Positions 9,057-18,328 of a stretch of DNA of 64,000 bases are shown here, in pieces. Origin of the DNA: Ginsengibacter hankyongi (GTDB taxonomy: Bacteria; Bacteroidota; Bacteroidia; Chitinophagales; Chitinophagaceae). The stretch lies in NCBI RefSeq assembly GCF_008710285.1, contig NZ_VYQF01000001.1:434001-498000 (forward strand), given 5' to 3'. The notes under the pieces are model-generated. The model saw nothing but the letters and a program-made list of their open reading frames with translations, had not been told where the DNA came from and made no database searches. Numbering within the stretch: the stretch's first letter is position 1; each line of letters starts with the position of its first letter. The position numbers and the translations under genes were made by a program.

Positions 9057-9117
9057 GGCGGCTCTCACGAGTTGTTGATGTGAGCTTGTGAAAGAGAAGG
9101 AACACCCACGTCGGCTG
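9057..9117. repeat. 61 bp intergenic repeat, copy 2
   Basis: It matches 822-882 almost exactly, including the CTCAC/GTGAG inverted pair and the AAGAGAAGGAACACCCACG segment. Confidence 0.8.
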
Positions 9118-9204
9118 GAACCTTAATAGAATTAATGTTTACTAACAGTTAACAATATACGCAGATTTATGTGTCTTTTATTCATGCCGTTTTTTCAATT
9201 CGAG

Positions 9205-9250
9205 CACAATAGGACGCTTGCGCTAACCCTATGCTTGCCCGAACAGTGGG
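9205..9250. mobile_element. MITE-like element, right-end fragment
   Basis: A diverged right terminus (CACAATAGGACGCT) is followed by the same conserved flank (TGCGCTAACCCTATGCTTGC, then GAACAGTGGGG) seen after copy 3. It abuts the 3' end of the NTF2-like gene. Confidence 0.6.
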
Positions 9251-9254
9251 GCAA

Positions 9255-9650
9255 CTATTCTGATATCAACCCAGCAACTTTATAAGTATTGTCAAGCTGT
9301 TTTTTTACATATAGTTTATCAATAACAGTTCTTCCCGTGGCTTGAATTAATATTTTTGTAACGATAAATAGATCTTGGGAAACAACTTGCTTTTCGAAAA
9401 CAATATTAGAATTATCAAACTGAGGCCATCCATTCTCTATTAAATTATTCTGAAGAGAAAGTCTTAAAGCTGTGGCTGTTTCTGAAATCACGGTCTTTTC
9501 ATTACTTAGTTTCGGCATTAATTTCTTAACCATAATTTCCGCCTCACAATAAAAATCAATTAACTCAAAAACTGCACCTAAGTTTTTTGAATTATATGCG
9601 GATTCAAGTGAGAGAATTGCCGCCTCAGGAGTTGATCTATCCTCATGCAT
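9255..9650 (-). CDS. NTF2-like (SnoaL-type) small protein
   Basis: The 131 aa cytoplasmic protein begins STPEAAILSLESAYNSKNLGAVFELIDF, the typical first helices of the NTF2-like fold, in which a stretch on accumulated events per time or residue is followed by a cone of beta strands. Strand-like segments follow (VVSQDLFIVTKILIQA, DKLYVKKQLDNTYKVAGLI). Members of this fold range from small enzymes to ligand-binding and immunity proteins, so no function can be named. The 3' end touches a MITE-like fragment, so the last residues may have been altered by insertion, although the protein ends at a plausible strand. The call rests on fold pattern only. Confidence 0.55.
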   Translation of the reverse strand: MHEDRSTPEAAILSLESAYNSKNLGAVFELIDFYCEAEIMVKKLMPKLSNEKTVISETATALRLSLQNNLIENGWPQFDNSNIVFEKQVVSQDLFIVTKILIQATGRTVIDKLYVKKQLDNTYKVAGLISE

Positions 9651-9918
9651 AGAGTGGTTGGAATTTTATGAAAATAATTGCGCCTGCAGGCTTGAAAACA
9701 AAATTTCGTCTGTTCGTAACCGTGGCCAAATTTATAGGACTAAACCTATGCTGGCGCCAACAGGGGGCAGATCCGATAATCAATGCGGAAAAGAAAAGCA
9801 ACAGGAAAGGTTGAAGATTCGCGATCAAGGTAGTTAGATTAACGGCTGATGAAATTATGAAATTTTAATTCATTTATATTTTGAATTTCACCTTGCCTCT
9901 CTTTGAAACGCAAATAAG

Positions 9919-10005
9919 CGGAGAGGGAGGGATTCGAACCCTCGGTACAGTTGCCCATACAACGGTTTTCGAGACCGTCCCATTCAACCGCTCTGGCACC
10001 TCTCC
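9919..10005 (-). tRNA. tRNA-Ser (anticodon CGA)
   Basis: The leftward 87 nt gene has a 7 bp acceptor stem (GGAGAGG/CCTCTCC), the anticodon loop CTCGAAA with a CGA anticodon closed by ACGGT/ACCGT, a long variable arm typical of class II tRNAs, and the GGTTCGAATC T-loop. The discriminator base is G, as usual for serine, and CCA is not encoded. No duplicated 3' end was seen nearby. Confidence 0.96.
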
Positions 10006-10205
10006 ATAAAAAAATTCTTTTGTCAGCAGCGTCTTCCGCAAGGGAACGTTGCGCAATTTAGTTCAAAGCAATGTCCCCTTGAAGTCATTACTATCGATAA
10101 AAATAACCAACGGATTTGTTTTCAGGAAATTAATTCCCCGCTGCACTTAGTATGCCCATAACCGTTAGTTGCGCTAATCTATAACAAAAATTCAATCTTA
10201 ATAAG

Positions 10206-10314
10206 CCCCGGCTGTGCTTAGTGTGCTCATACCCGTTAGTTGTGCTATCCTTAATTATTTAAACGTTGTACGAAATAGCCAGATAAGAGAATTTTTTATT
10301 TAAACATTCTCAGC
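10206..10314 (+). repeat. 109 bp direct repeat, left copy
   Basis: This segment is identical to 11469-11577 except for one base (T at 10301, G at 11564). It contains CTTAGTGTGCTCATACCCG followed by the AACGTTGTACGAAATAG core. Together the two copies bracket the 284 aa two-TM gene with an offset of 1263 bp. A weaker third relative lies at 10136-10180. The rest of 10006-10387 has no gene. Confidence 0.9.
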
Positions 10315-10387
10315 ACATGGGGCACGCCGCATACCCGGCCGACACTAAGAATACCACTGAAAGCAGCGTATTAGCCTATGAAATTTC

Positions 10388-11242
10388 TTAAGACGGTTTT
10401 TTTAGATGTAAGTTGTCGACTCGTGTTATGCGTCTTAGGCCAGGCGGTCTTCGTAACTCAGAATAATCTCCTGTCCGATCTGCCTTATCTAACCAGCTTC
10501 GGATCTTTTTGTTTGCTTTTTTATTAGCGACATAAAGTGACAAAGAAAAAGTTTCCTTTGCTCCTTCTTCAATTATCTTTTTGTTCCACGAGCCATCACT
10601 ATTTACGTATATCTCACCTTCCTTTGGCCAAATATAACTACCAATCTCTGTTGCCAGCCAGATATGTAAGCCAGGCCCATGGCCTTCTATCCATCCTAAA
10701 CAGTTGATCGAATTATCAATAACCTGGTTAGATTCCGGATAGCTGATTTCACCACTTACCCCATCAAGTAATGAACGACTTGTAAGCATTCTGCCGCCTT
10801 CATCTGATATAAAGGATATGTCTGAAATAATTTGCGTATACTGTGTTGCAGCGTTCTTTATGTCTATCTGCTCCGCTTCCAACAATGCTTCCAGGCCTTC
10901 TAACTTGGCATCACATGCCTGTGCTTTAGCAAGACGAGAAGCCATGTCATGAGATTTATACAAATTAGCAGCGATAGTTGACATCAAGGAAAAGACAGCC
11001 GCAATACCAAAAATGATTCGCCAATTTAAAGAATTTGAATTAGAGGCACCAAAAACATCCAGTAAGGTTTTACCGCCAATCACCGGCGCGGCAGTCAATA
11101 TAGTAGCGATAGCGCTACATATAATATTAAAATTGGTGAGTCGCGCACCTTTTGGCTCAAGATTCTGTACAAATAATTTTATACTTCGTCGCCTGTTCTT
11201 AATCCTTTTGAGAAAACTGTTATGTGTTTCCGGGTTGCTCAT
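10388..11242 (-). CDS. Two-TM protein with beta-rich C-terminus
   Basis: The 284 aa product has a basic cytoplasmic N-terminus (KRIKNRRRS), two membrane helices near residues 38-60 and 72-92, a long helical segment (about 93-145) and a separate C-terminal domain (about 165-260) with WLATEIG, YIWPKEGEIYVNSDGSWN and FSLSLYV strands. The two helices followed by a long helix resemble the SLATT-type 2TM modules found as membrane effectors in nucleotide-signalled defence, but I cannot confirm membership. The gene stands alone, is flanked by 109 bp direct repeats and lies near tRNA-Ser, which suggests an acquired islet. A stand-alone effector or sensor is possible; the function is unknown. Confidence 0.6.
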   Translation of the reverse strand: MSNPETHNSFLKRIKNRRRSIKLFVQNLEPKGARLTNFNIICSAIATILTAAPVIGGKTLLDVFGASNSNSLNWRIIFGIAAVFSLMSTIAANLYKSHDMASRLAKAQACDAKLEGLEALLEAEQIDIKNAATQYTQIISDISFISDEGGRMLTSRSLLDGVSGEISYPESNQVIDNSINCLGWIEGHGPGLHIWLATEIGSYIWPKEGEIYVNSDGSWNKKIIEEGAKETFSLSLYVANKKANKKIRSWLDKADRTGDYSELRRPPGLRRITRVDNLHLKKPS

Positions 11243-12052
11243 AAATGCACGTTCTGAAATATTTTAAGCAATGGCTTTCAATATAATAATAAATTTTAAA
11301 ATTAAGAATACATATACAAAAATATTTCGTGGGTTCTTTCATAATACTCCAGGCATAACTGCCCGACAGTTACGAGTTATGTGCTCTTTGTTAGTTTCTT
11401 CGTCGCAATGATGCTAATTATCGCAATATTAAAAGGCACATCATTAAGATGAGTTAATTGACTGTTGTCCCCGGCTGTGCTTAGTGTGCTCATACCCGTT
11501 AGTTGTGCTATCCTTAATTATTTAAACGTTGTACGAAATAGCCAGATAAGAGAATTTTTTATTGAAACATTCTCAGCGCAGCATGGGGCTAACTGTGGTA
11601 ATGTTAAATCCTGCATGGCTTATTTTCCTGATTATCATGAAAGCTTTTTCAATATTATTATAGCCATGCCTAAATTAGGTTAATTCAAATAGCAGGAGCA
11701 AGTGCTCTAATCATTAAAACTTATGATATTGGTCAATTTTGGAACGACGCGACTTATTATAAGCAGACATCCTGCGTAACCTGCGGCGTCATAAAATAAG
11801 TACTTTAATCATAAAGCAGGTGTTGGCTGATGTAAATGTCAAAATAGCTTGAGGCCGATGACGAAACTTAAGTGGGATGCTTGCGCTAACCCTATGCTTC
11901 CGCCAACAGTGGGGATGTAACTTATCTACCGTTTGCGTTTTGGCGAACCGGAATTATGAATGTGATTCGTGAGGTACGAACCACGGTTTAGGAACCAGGA
12001 GATTGCCGCAGCGCAATAAACCTCGGATACCCTTTACCGTTACCTCCAATAA
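11243..12052. other. Intergenic region with repeats
   Basis: No gene was found. The region carries the right copy of the 109 bp repeat, the flank of a MITE-like element around 11876-11920 (TGCGCTAACCCTATGCTTCC, AACAGTGGGG) and, near 11998, a short piece of the AGATTGCCGCAGCGCA repeat that is common at 58.6 kb. A frame over the repeat at 11465-11683 is an artefact of the repeat. Confidence 0.5.
11469..11577 (+). repeat. 109 bp direct repeat, right copy
   Basis: It is the second copy of 10206-10314, in the same orientation with one mismatch. It lies 226 bp upstream of the start of the two-TM gene. Confidence 0.9.
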
Positions 12053-12080
12053 AAAAAGACCGTCTTAAGCCGGTCTTTGA
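12053..12080 (-). terminator. Rho-independent terminator (leftward)
   Basis: Read leftwards, AAAGACCGG and the complementary CGGTCTTT arms enclose a CTTAAGA loop and are followed by a run of T. It ends the decayed susC/susD/DUF6266 unit. Confidence 0.85.
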
Positions 12081-12100
12081 TTTTGTTGTTGCAGGTACTG

Positions 12101-12357
12101 TTAGCTCACTGTTACCTCGCCGGTAAAAATGCTTGTCGCTACATTACGGCCATCTGCAGAGATGGCTCCAATATAGGTTTCCACAAGTTTACCCGCAAAA
12201 GTCACCGCATTCAGGCTTGCCGTCAGAGCGCTTCTGTCACCACCACTCGTGGTAAATATAGCCATCCGCATCTCCGGGCAATAGGCCGCAAGGATCACCT
12301 GGTCCGTAGGTGAGGTATCTGACGAACCGCCATCAGACCAGCTCCAGGTAAGTTCAC
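12101..12357 (-). pseudogene. DUF6266-like gene, 3' fragment
   Basis: About the last 85 codons of a DUF6266-type protein survive: TWSWSDGG, a TDQVILAAYCPEM segment, AIFTTSGGDRSA, AVTFAGKLVETYIGAISADG and a closing TGEVTVS. Family members as I recall them are about 200 residues, so the 5' half is missing. The fragment joins the susD remnant, in another frame, near 12355, which points to a deletion that fused the two genes. A good terminator follows directly. The function of the family is unknown. Confidence 0.7.
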
Positions 12358-13264
12358 ATTTGCTTCCGGCGATCACTATCGCTATAGCTGTCATACAGTG
12401 TTGTATCTGCCCTGCTGTAAAGCGGTGTAATATTCAGGCCATTCATACTTGTATAAAATATGATCTCTTTATTAAAACGCTGAAAGGGAACAAATGAAGT
12501 TGCGTTAATGCTGCCGTCATTATAGTTTAACAGTGAATTTTGCAAGGCAAGACATAGATCAGCATACTTAAATGCGCTGTCGTATTGCCGCATTGATAAG
12601 TAAGTCCTGGCTAACAATCCATACGCTGCAGCCTTCGAAGGGCGGTAAGAATGTACAGGAAGTTCCGGCAGGTACATAACGGATTCTTTTGTATCCGCAA
12701 CTATTTTTTTATAGGTTTCCTCAACCGTTGCTCTTGTGGAGGTAACGTTAAAGTCAGAGGTAAGCCGCAGGGCGATCCCCAAATCTGTACTTGCCGTACT
12801 TTTATCATAAGCTTTTGCGTATACCCATGCCAGTTGCCCAAAGTAATAAGCCCTGAAAAAAAGCGCGGAGCCTTTTACATTTTTCCAGGTGGCTTCATTG
12901 CTTGCACTCATGGGAATGTTATCAAGGGTTTCAAGACAATAATTGGAATTGTACACCGGCAGGTAAGCGGATGACCAGTCATTGGGGGCAATGTAATCAT
13001 GTGGTTGCCATGTATAGGTTGCCTTCGATCCGTCATCGCCGGAACTGTATATATCAATTGGCTCAAAATAATTATCGCACGATGCTTCGCCAAATGAAGG
13101 AGTTGCAAATTCATTCATTACATCCGCATCATCCAGCAAGGCCTGTAAGTCAGCCCGGGCACTACGAATGAATTATCCGATTGCTTATCGAGGTATTTTT
13201 TACAGGAAATAAAAACCGTTGCTGATATAACTAAAATAAATAACAGCCATTTTCTATTTTTCAT
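12354..13264 (-). pseudogene. susD-family gene, frameshifted and truncated
   Basis: The gene starts at 13264 with a lipoprotein signal (VFISCKKYLDKQSD). The frame ends at a TAA after 48 codons of mostly normal sequence. The reading continues in another frame as ADLQALLDDADVMNEF, so one frame change lies near 13155. The second part shows SusD features: NALW-like TPR helices, GSALFFRAYYFGQLAWVYAKAY and KAAAYGLLARTYLSMRQYDSAFKYAD. The protein then stops at 12354 after DSDRRKQM, so a large part of the C-terminus is lost. SusD lipoproteins form the lid on SusC transporters. Unless the frameshift is a sequencing error, this SusC has no working partner here. Confidence 0.85.
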
Positions 13265-13292
13265 TGTATGACGTTTAATAGTAAGTAATAAT

Positions 13293-16200
13293 TTAAAAGG
13301 TGGCCCGCAAGCCAATTGAATAAGACCTGCCTGCAGGTAGTGAATTTGGATAGTCAGGATCTAACTTTTCTTTATTCGCTCTCCACAGGATGCCGACGTT
13401 TGAAGCATTTACATACACTTGAAAAGCCTGGAAAATATGCTTCCATTTCCCGGGAGATAACGCATAATTAATATTCACATACTGCAACCTTACATTGTCA
13501 GCCTTTAAAATATTTACTTCGGCATTGCTATAAAAAAAGCTCCTGTTGCTGAATTGCGGGTAGTCAGTATAAACAAACGATGGAACGGACGTGGTTAGTT
13601 CATCGCCCGGCTTTTGCCATCTTTTATCATAATCGCTGTTTCCAATTCCTGAATTGATCAATGCATCATAATTAATAACAGGCTTCTTAAAATAATAGCC
13701 AAACCTGTAAGAAATATTAAAAGACAATGATAACTGTTTCCACCTGAAAGCATTTATAAAAGAGCCAAACACGGCAGGCGTTGCAGCGCCTATGTATTTA
13801 ATAGCTCCGCCGGAAAGTTGTTTTGAATTGGATGAATCAATGATAGCAGCGTAATCAATACTCTTTTTCCTGTTCAGGTAGCCCTGCGGATTTCCTTCAT
13901 TATCCAGGCCGCCCCAGGTAAAAGCCACAATGCCATACAATGGCTTGCCGGTTACCGGTATAATAGTGTTTCCGCCGCCTAACAGTGAATACACATTCTG
14001 AGACGAAGGGCTGTAATACTTTGTTGTTTTACTTTGGTTATAACTCACTATAAGCGTACTGTTCCATTGTATGACGTTACCAATATCTTTCGTATGCAGC
14101 AACACATCCATTCCATGTCCCTTCATGTCGGCTACATTTTTTATAATCGTTGAATTATAGCCGCCCCATGTTGTATAGTCGTATGGCGTTTCAGCGTACA
14201 GGTTAGTTCCGGCCTTCAGGTAATATTCAACAGTTCCGGTAAGTAGTTCTTTACCCAACTTAAAATCCAAGGCAAAATTTGCCTGCCTGGATTGTTCCCA
14301 TTTCAGTTCCGGGTTGTTAATGGTGATGATTCTTGAATAGGGAAAATTAGTGGTATAATTTGTTTGGGTATAGGCTATTGGCAGAGGAGATCTGCTGAGG
14401 TCTACATTACCACTAGCGCCATAGGTTACACGCAGTTTCACCCACGGCAATATCGTCGATTTATAAAATGGCTCTTCTGATAATACCCATCCGGCACCTG
14501 CAGACCATAGAGGCTGCCACTTATCATTTGTTTTAAGCCCGAATATATTAGAGCCATCTTTCCGCACGCTGCCCGACAAAGAATATCTTTTTTTATATTG
14601 GTAAGAAACATTTGCAAAAAGAGAAACAAACCTGTTTGCTGTGGCAGCAGTTACATAAGGGCTCCCGGGAATATTTTCATAATCGCCCGTTACAGATGTA
14701 GGGTAGTAATTATAAAAATCTACCGATGCATAAGTTAACGGTTGTTTATTATAACCATAAACTGTTGCCCCGTTTCCATCACCGGTCACCTCTCTTATTT
14801 CGGTGCCTGCAATGGCCGATACGGCATGTAATCCCCACTCTCTGGTAAAATTTAACTGGCTCCGGAAATTCTGCGAGCGCAGGCCGGATGCCGTAGTTTG
14901 CAAGATGCCGCCCTGCGGTATTATGTAGTTAATACTTCCGGAGGCGGGGTCTACGTCTGCAAAACTGTTTACCAGATTCCTGTTATAATAACTCTGTTCA
15001 TCCGCATTACGCATAAAAGTGGTTAGCTGCTTTTCGTATTGATAATGCACACTTAGCTGAAACGAATGCAGGAAAGAATAATTAAGCTCAATATTACTTA
15101 CATAATCTTCCAGTTTTTTGGTTGATACATCGTGCTTGTAATCCGTTAAGGGATAATAATCCCAGTCAGCAAATTTCCCCTGTCCTATGCTATCTACATA
15201 AGCTTTGCTATACCTTGCGGATACCGGCAGGGCATTGCCCTTATCATCAGCAAAGCGCAGGTAGGGCACAGAAGACCTGTTGCCCACACTTATCCCGCTA
15301 TAATCCACGCTCCCGTTAGTATTGTTATCATTGGTATAATTAAGGCCTGCACGTATTTCAAAATTCTTAAAAGGCCTGTAGGTGTTTTCAACCCTTATGT
15401 TTGCTTTTTGGTCTTTTGCATTAAGGTAATTAACGTTCCTGTTGTACCCGCCGGATAATAGCCAGGCTATGTTTTTACCGCCACCACTCAGGCTCAATGC
15501 ATATTGCTCAAGAACCGCCTTTTTATAAAACAGTTGCTCAAACTCACTGGTGTTATTAAACGACTTTAATGCATTTATTTGTGCTGCAGAATCTGTGGCT
15601 GACAGTAAGCCATCCCTGCGCTTCAAAAATATATTAACCGCAGGCGTAAGAGGCTGATAAGGCTGGCTGCTTACCTGGTCATCAAAATATCCGCGGTTAA
15701 AAATATATTGCTCCACATCAATATAATCGGCAGAAGACATTTGTTTTAAATATCCAGGGGATGGCCTGTCCGTAACGGTTACAGTGCTGTTCAGGTCTAT
15801 TTTAAATCGTTGGTTAAACCTGGCTTTCTTGCTCGTAATTACAATAACGCCATTGCCGCCCCTTGCCCCGTATATAGACGTGGCTGCCGCATCTTTTAAA
15901 ACCGTAATGCTTTCTATATCGTTTGGGTTAATATTATTAATATCTCCTTCATAAATAAAATTGTCCAAAACAATTAACGGGTCAAGCGGGCCATTTATAG
16001 TACTCAATCCTCTTATAGAAATATTGGTAGTATTCTGTGGGTTATTGCCCGTTTTTCCTATGTTAAATAAAAGCCCCGGTGTTACACCATCCAGTCGCTT
16101 TAAAATATTTGGATCCACCTGCTCATTCATCGTTTTATTATCTATAACCACCAGTGAGCCGTTTACTTCATTGGGATTTACCGTTTGGTATCCTGTGTTT

Positions 16201-16550
16201 GCGGGTACTGTAATCTCTTTATCAGCGATCACCTTTGTATTAACTTTTATCATCCCCAGATCACTTCGGCCCTGTACCGCTATTTCCAGTGGCTCTACGT
16301 TAATGCCGCTTATAACCAGCGTGGCGGTGGCACTTACATTCCGTAAGCTAAAGCTTCCATCAGCATCTGTGGCGGTTGCTTTATGGGTGCCTTTTACTAA
16401 AATTGTAGCCGGTATACCTTCGCCCGCTTCATTAATAACTTTGCCTTTAATGGTGATGTACACCTTCGCGGTGTTTTGTGCTGCTCCTGCAATGGTAAGC
16501 AGCAGCAGGATGAGTATGATCTTACTCGTTTTAAAATGTTGTATAAGCAT
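13293..16550 (-). CDS. SusC/RagA-type TonB-dependent transporter
   Basis: The 1085 aa outer-membrane protein has a signal peptide (to about 24), a carboxypeptidase-regulatory-like domain (about 33-110, VYITIKGKVINEAGEGIPATILVKGT, broken here into recognisable strands), a plug domain with ISIRGLSTINGPLDPLIVLDN and DAAATSIYGARGGNGVIVIT, then a long 22-strand barrel ending in an aromatic residue (GLRATF). SusC proteins import oligosaccharides or peptides with a SusD lid, driven by TonB-ExbBD. The gene is full length. It follows the redoxin gene by 27 bp and precedes the broken susD by 28 bp. Its substrate cannot be inferred because no degradative enzyme lies nearby. Confidence 0.95.
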   Translation of the reverse strand: MLIQHFKTSKIILILLLLTIAGAAQNTAKVYITIKGKVINEAGEGIPATILVKGTHKATATDADGSFSLRNVSATATLVISGINVEPLEIAVQGRSDLGMIKVNTKVIADKEITVPANTGYQTVNPNEVNGSLVVIDNKTMNEQVDPNILKRLDGVTPGLLFNIGKTGNNPQNTTNISIRGLSTINGPLDPLIVLDNFIYEGDINNINPNDIESITVLKDAAATSIYGARGGNGVIVITSKKARFNQRFKIDLNSTVTVTDRPSPGYLKQMSSADYIDVEQYIFNRGYFDDQVSSQPYQPLTPAVNIFLKRRDGLLSATDSAAQINALKSFNNTSEFEQLFYKKAVLEQYALSLSGGGKNIAWLLSGGYNRNVNYLNAKDQKANIRVENTYRPFKNFEIRAGLNYTNDNNTNGSVDYSGISVGNRSSVPYLRFADDKGNALPVSARYSKAYVDSIGQGKFADWDYYPLTDYKHDVSTKKLEDYVSNIELNYSFLHSFQLSVHYQYEKQLTTFMRNADEQSYYNRNLVNSFADVDPASGSINYIIPQGGILQTTASGLRSQNFRSQLNFTREWGLHAVSAIAGTEIREVTGDGNGATVYGYNKQPLTYASVDFYNYYPTSVTGDYENIPGSPYVTAATANRFVSLFANVSYQYKKRYSLSGSVRKDGSNIFGLKTNDKWQPLWSAGAGWVLSEEPFYKSTILPWVKLRVTYGASGNVDLSRSPLPIAYTQTNYTTNFPYSRIITINNPELKWEQSRQANFALDFKLGKELLTGTVEYYLKAGTNLYAETPYDYTTWGGYNSTIIKNVADMKGHGMDVLLHTKDIGNVIQWNSTLIVSYNQSKTTKYYSPSSQNVYSLLGGGNTIIPVTGKPLYGIVAFTWGGLDNEGNPQGYLNRKKSIDYAAIIDSSNSKQLSGGAIKYIGAATPAVFGSFINAFRWKQLSLSFNISYRFGYYFKKPVINYDALINSGIGNSDYDKRWQKPGDELTTSVPSFVYTDYPQFSNRSFFYSNAEVNILKADNVRLQYVNINYALSPGKWKHIFQAFQVYVNASNVGILWRANKEKLDPDYPNSLPAGRSYSIGLRATF

Positions 16551-16577
16551 GTGTAAATTTTTGGTATTAAGTATTAT

Positions 16578-17855
16578 TTAATTATTGCTTTCGGCTATAA
16601 CCCCTACTGCTATTTTGCGGCTGGCTACGGAAACGGTAAAGCCCTTTGCTGCCAGGAAAGAAATTACCTGCGCAGGTGTATAGTGATAAATACTACCGGG
16701 AAATACCATATCGATATTCCCGGTAAAGCCGCTTTCGTCTATTACCGGTTTATCCAGTAAATTGTCCAGCATTTCTGCTAAAACTTTAGGGGAAGTATTA
16801 TTAATATACTTGCGGAGGCTTTTCTCATTAATATCTATTGAAGCCGCACCGCCTTTGGTTATGCATTTACTTATATTATTGTTGGCAGTAAGTATATAGC
16901 AATCTATATCCCTCATTTCTTTACGGGCCACCGCATGAAAAGTCCTTTCCAGGTCGCTTTGCAGGTATTCATTTATCTTTTGCTGCGATACCGGGGGTGT
17001 TGTTATCTCGTAACAAAAGAGATGCTGTTTGGTGGAATCGTTAACAAATAAGAGGGAATCTTTAGCCTCTATAAAAATTCTTTTTGCATCGTATTGCAAT
17101 ACATCCGGGTAAGCCATTTGAAATATATGGTACAAAGGATAATTGATGATGTACATTGCTGAAATGGTATAATCGCTGTTTTGAAATTTTCCTAACGACA
17201 TGCCCAGACCATCTTTGTAGCCTGTTATTACGCTCCTGTAAATAAAATCTCCCGGCGCCTCCCCTCCGTTCTCATCAACCAAAAGTGGCTTTTCACGGTT
17301 AAATAATTTAACATCATTCTTCACGGGCAGGTGCAGTATTGAACCAGATAAATATTTTTTGATATTACCTCCCGTAACCTGCTCGTGGCCGGTAATGGCA
17401 ATTACCCGTAATGCACTATCAAGCCATACGCAGTGCGGTATGGTTTGGTGAGGAAATAGCTTTTCCATAACAGAATCCTGCAGCACATAAGGAAGTGTAA
17501 ACGATTCGGCCGTTCTCTTTTTCCTGCTTTCAAAAAATGCACTTACTTTTTTTGGAGTATCTTTTTTATCGGCATCTATGAAGAATATTTGTAAACTATC
17601 TCCAAACTCTTTTTTTAAAGCATGCATTTTTGAAAACGTACCCACACATGAGCCGCACCAGGTGGCCCAAAAATCTATAACGGTTAGCTGGCTTTTAGGC
17701 CGTGATAACTGAATTGAAGAGGAAGGATAATTAAAAACACTTTCTATGGTAATACCCGGCACCTTGTCTCCTACCGTAAGCGGCTTTATAGTAGCAGGCT
17801 GCGCCGTGGAAAGTACAGGCAATAGCATGGCCAGTATGCCAATTATTAGTTTCAT
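16578..17855 (-). CDS. Redoxin with TIGR03435-like C-terminus
   Basis: The start was set at 17855 (MKLIIGILAMLLPVLSTAQ), which gives a clean signal peptide. The 425 aa protein has a thioredoxin/TlpA-like domain at about 25-175 with W66-CGSC (Cys67, Cys70) and a cis-Pro segment (QTIPHCVWLD). The C-terminal part (about 230-425) ends with AEMLDNLLDKPVIDESGFTG, which resembles the C-terminal signature of the TIGR03435/DUF3738 family. The protein is likely periplasmic and is first in an operon with susC. Redoxins of this type often accompany SusC/SusD pairs in Bacteroidota; the redox partner is unknown. Confidence 0.85.
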   Translation of the reverse strand: MKLIIGILAMLLPVLSTAQPATIKPLTVGDKVPGITIESVFNYPSSSIQLSRPKSQLTVIDFWATWCGSCVGTFSKMHALKKEFGDSLQIFFIDADKKDTPKKVSAFFESRKKRTAESFTLPYVLQDSVMEKLFPHQTIPHCVWLDSALRVIAITGHEQVTGGNIKKYLSGSILHLPVKNDVKLFNREKPLLVDENGGEAPGDFIYRSVITGYKDGLGMSLGKFQNSDYTISAMYIINYPLYHIFQMAYPDVLQYDAKRIFIEAKDSLLFVNDSTKQHLFCYEITTPPVSQQKINEYLQSDLERTFHAVARKEMRDIDCYILTANNNISKCITKGGAASIDINEKSLRKYINNTSPKVLAEMLDNLLDKPVIDESGFTGNIDMVFPGSIYHYTPAQVISFLAAKGFTVSVASRKIAVGVIAESNN

Positions 17856-17898
17856 TGAACATATTTTGTAATTTAGAAATAGATTATTTATTGACAGT

Positions 17899-17924
17899 GG
17901 CTGCCGCTGCAAGCAGCGGCAGCC
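17899..17924 (-). promoter_or_regulatory. Strong hairpin in redoxin leader
   Basis: A perfect 12 bp inverted repeat (GGCTGCCGCTGC with its complement, 2 nt apart; in practice an 11 bp stem with a 4 nt loop) lies 44 bp upstream of the redoxin ATG. It lacks a T-run, so it is probably not a terminator. It may be a 5' UTR structure affecting translation or mRNA stability, or a protein-binding site. Confidence 0.6.
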
Positions 17925-18328
17925 ATGCCCTGTTATTACACACACAAGAAAAAATAATAAAGGGCCTGCCGTGGTTTAATCATAACGGATATGATTAAAC
18001 GTAGATAATCTCACACCGGGTTTTTGGGTTTTTTGGCGTATTGTGTTTTCAGGAGGCAGAGGGCCGAGCCCCGGAGGCGGCTTACTAACCGGAAGTTTTT
18101 ATGATACTGGAATAAAAATGAGGGATGCCGTTGCCTGTAAAATGGAGTTGGTAAATAAGGATGTTTATCGTGATGAATTTTTTGTAAAACCAGGTAATGA
18201 AGAATATAATCTAAAGAGCGTTTAGGTATACCTGTTGGTGACGATTGATATGTATTCTTTGTAGCCATGTTTGCTAATGGTTTATAAAAACTACAAAGTC
18301 TTTGTAAGTGGAGATAAAAAGGGCGCAG

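Larger units (their letters stand above)
8678..9254. other. Intergenic region with repeats
   Basis: No gene is supported. Frames on both strands between about 8790 and 9105 overlap each other and show no conserved features. The region contains copy 2 of the 61 bp repeat and, at its right end, a MITE-like right terminus. A CCCGGGT pair near 8722 and 8777 could form a weak hairpin after the haloperoxidase-like gene. Confidence 0.45.

Noticed and set aside
8788-9105. Frames on both strands after the haloperoxidase-like gene
   Set aside because: They overlap one another and include the 61 bp repeat; there are no motifs and no plausible start.
9919-10387. Integration of an island at the 3' end of tRNA-Ser
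   Set aside because: The two-TM islet lies on the 5' side of the tRNA, no second copy of the tRNA 3' end was seen, and no integrase is present.
15961-16581. 206-codon rightward frame
   Set aside because: It is entirely antisense to the well-supported susC gene and shows no domain of its own.
18011-18268. Overlapping frames on both strands (85 and 60 codons)
   Set aside because: Neither has a recognisable domain, ribosome site or signal; they overlap each other and lie in a region of hairpins.
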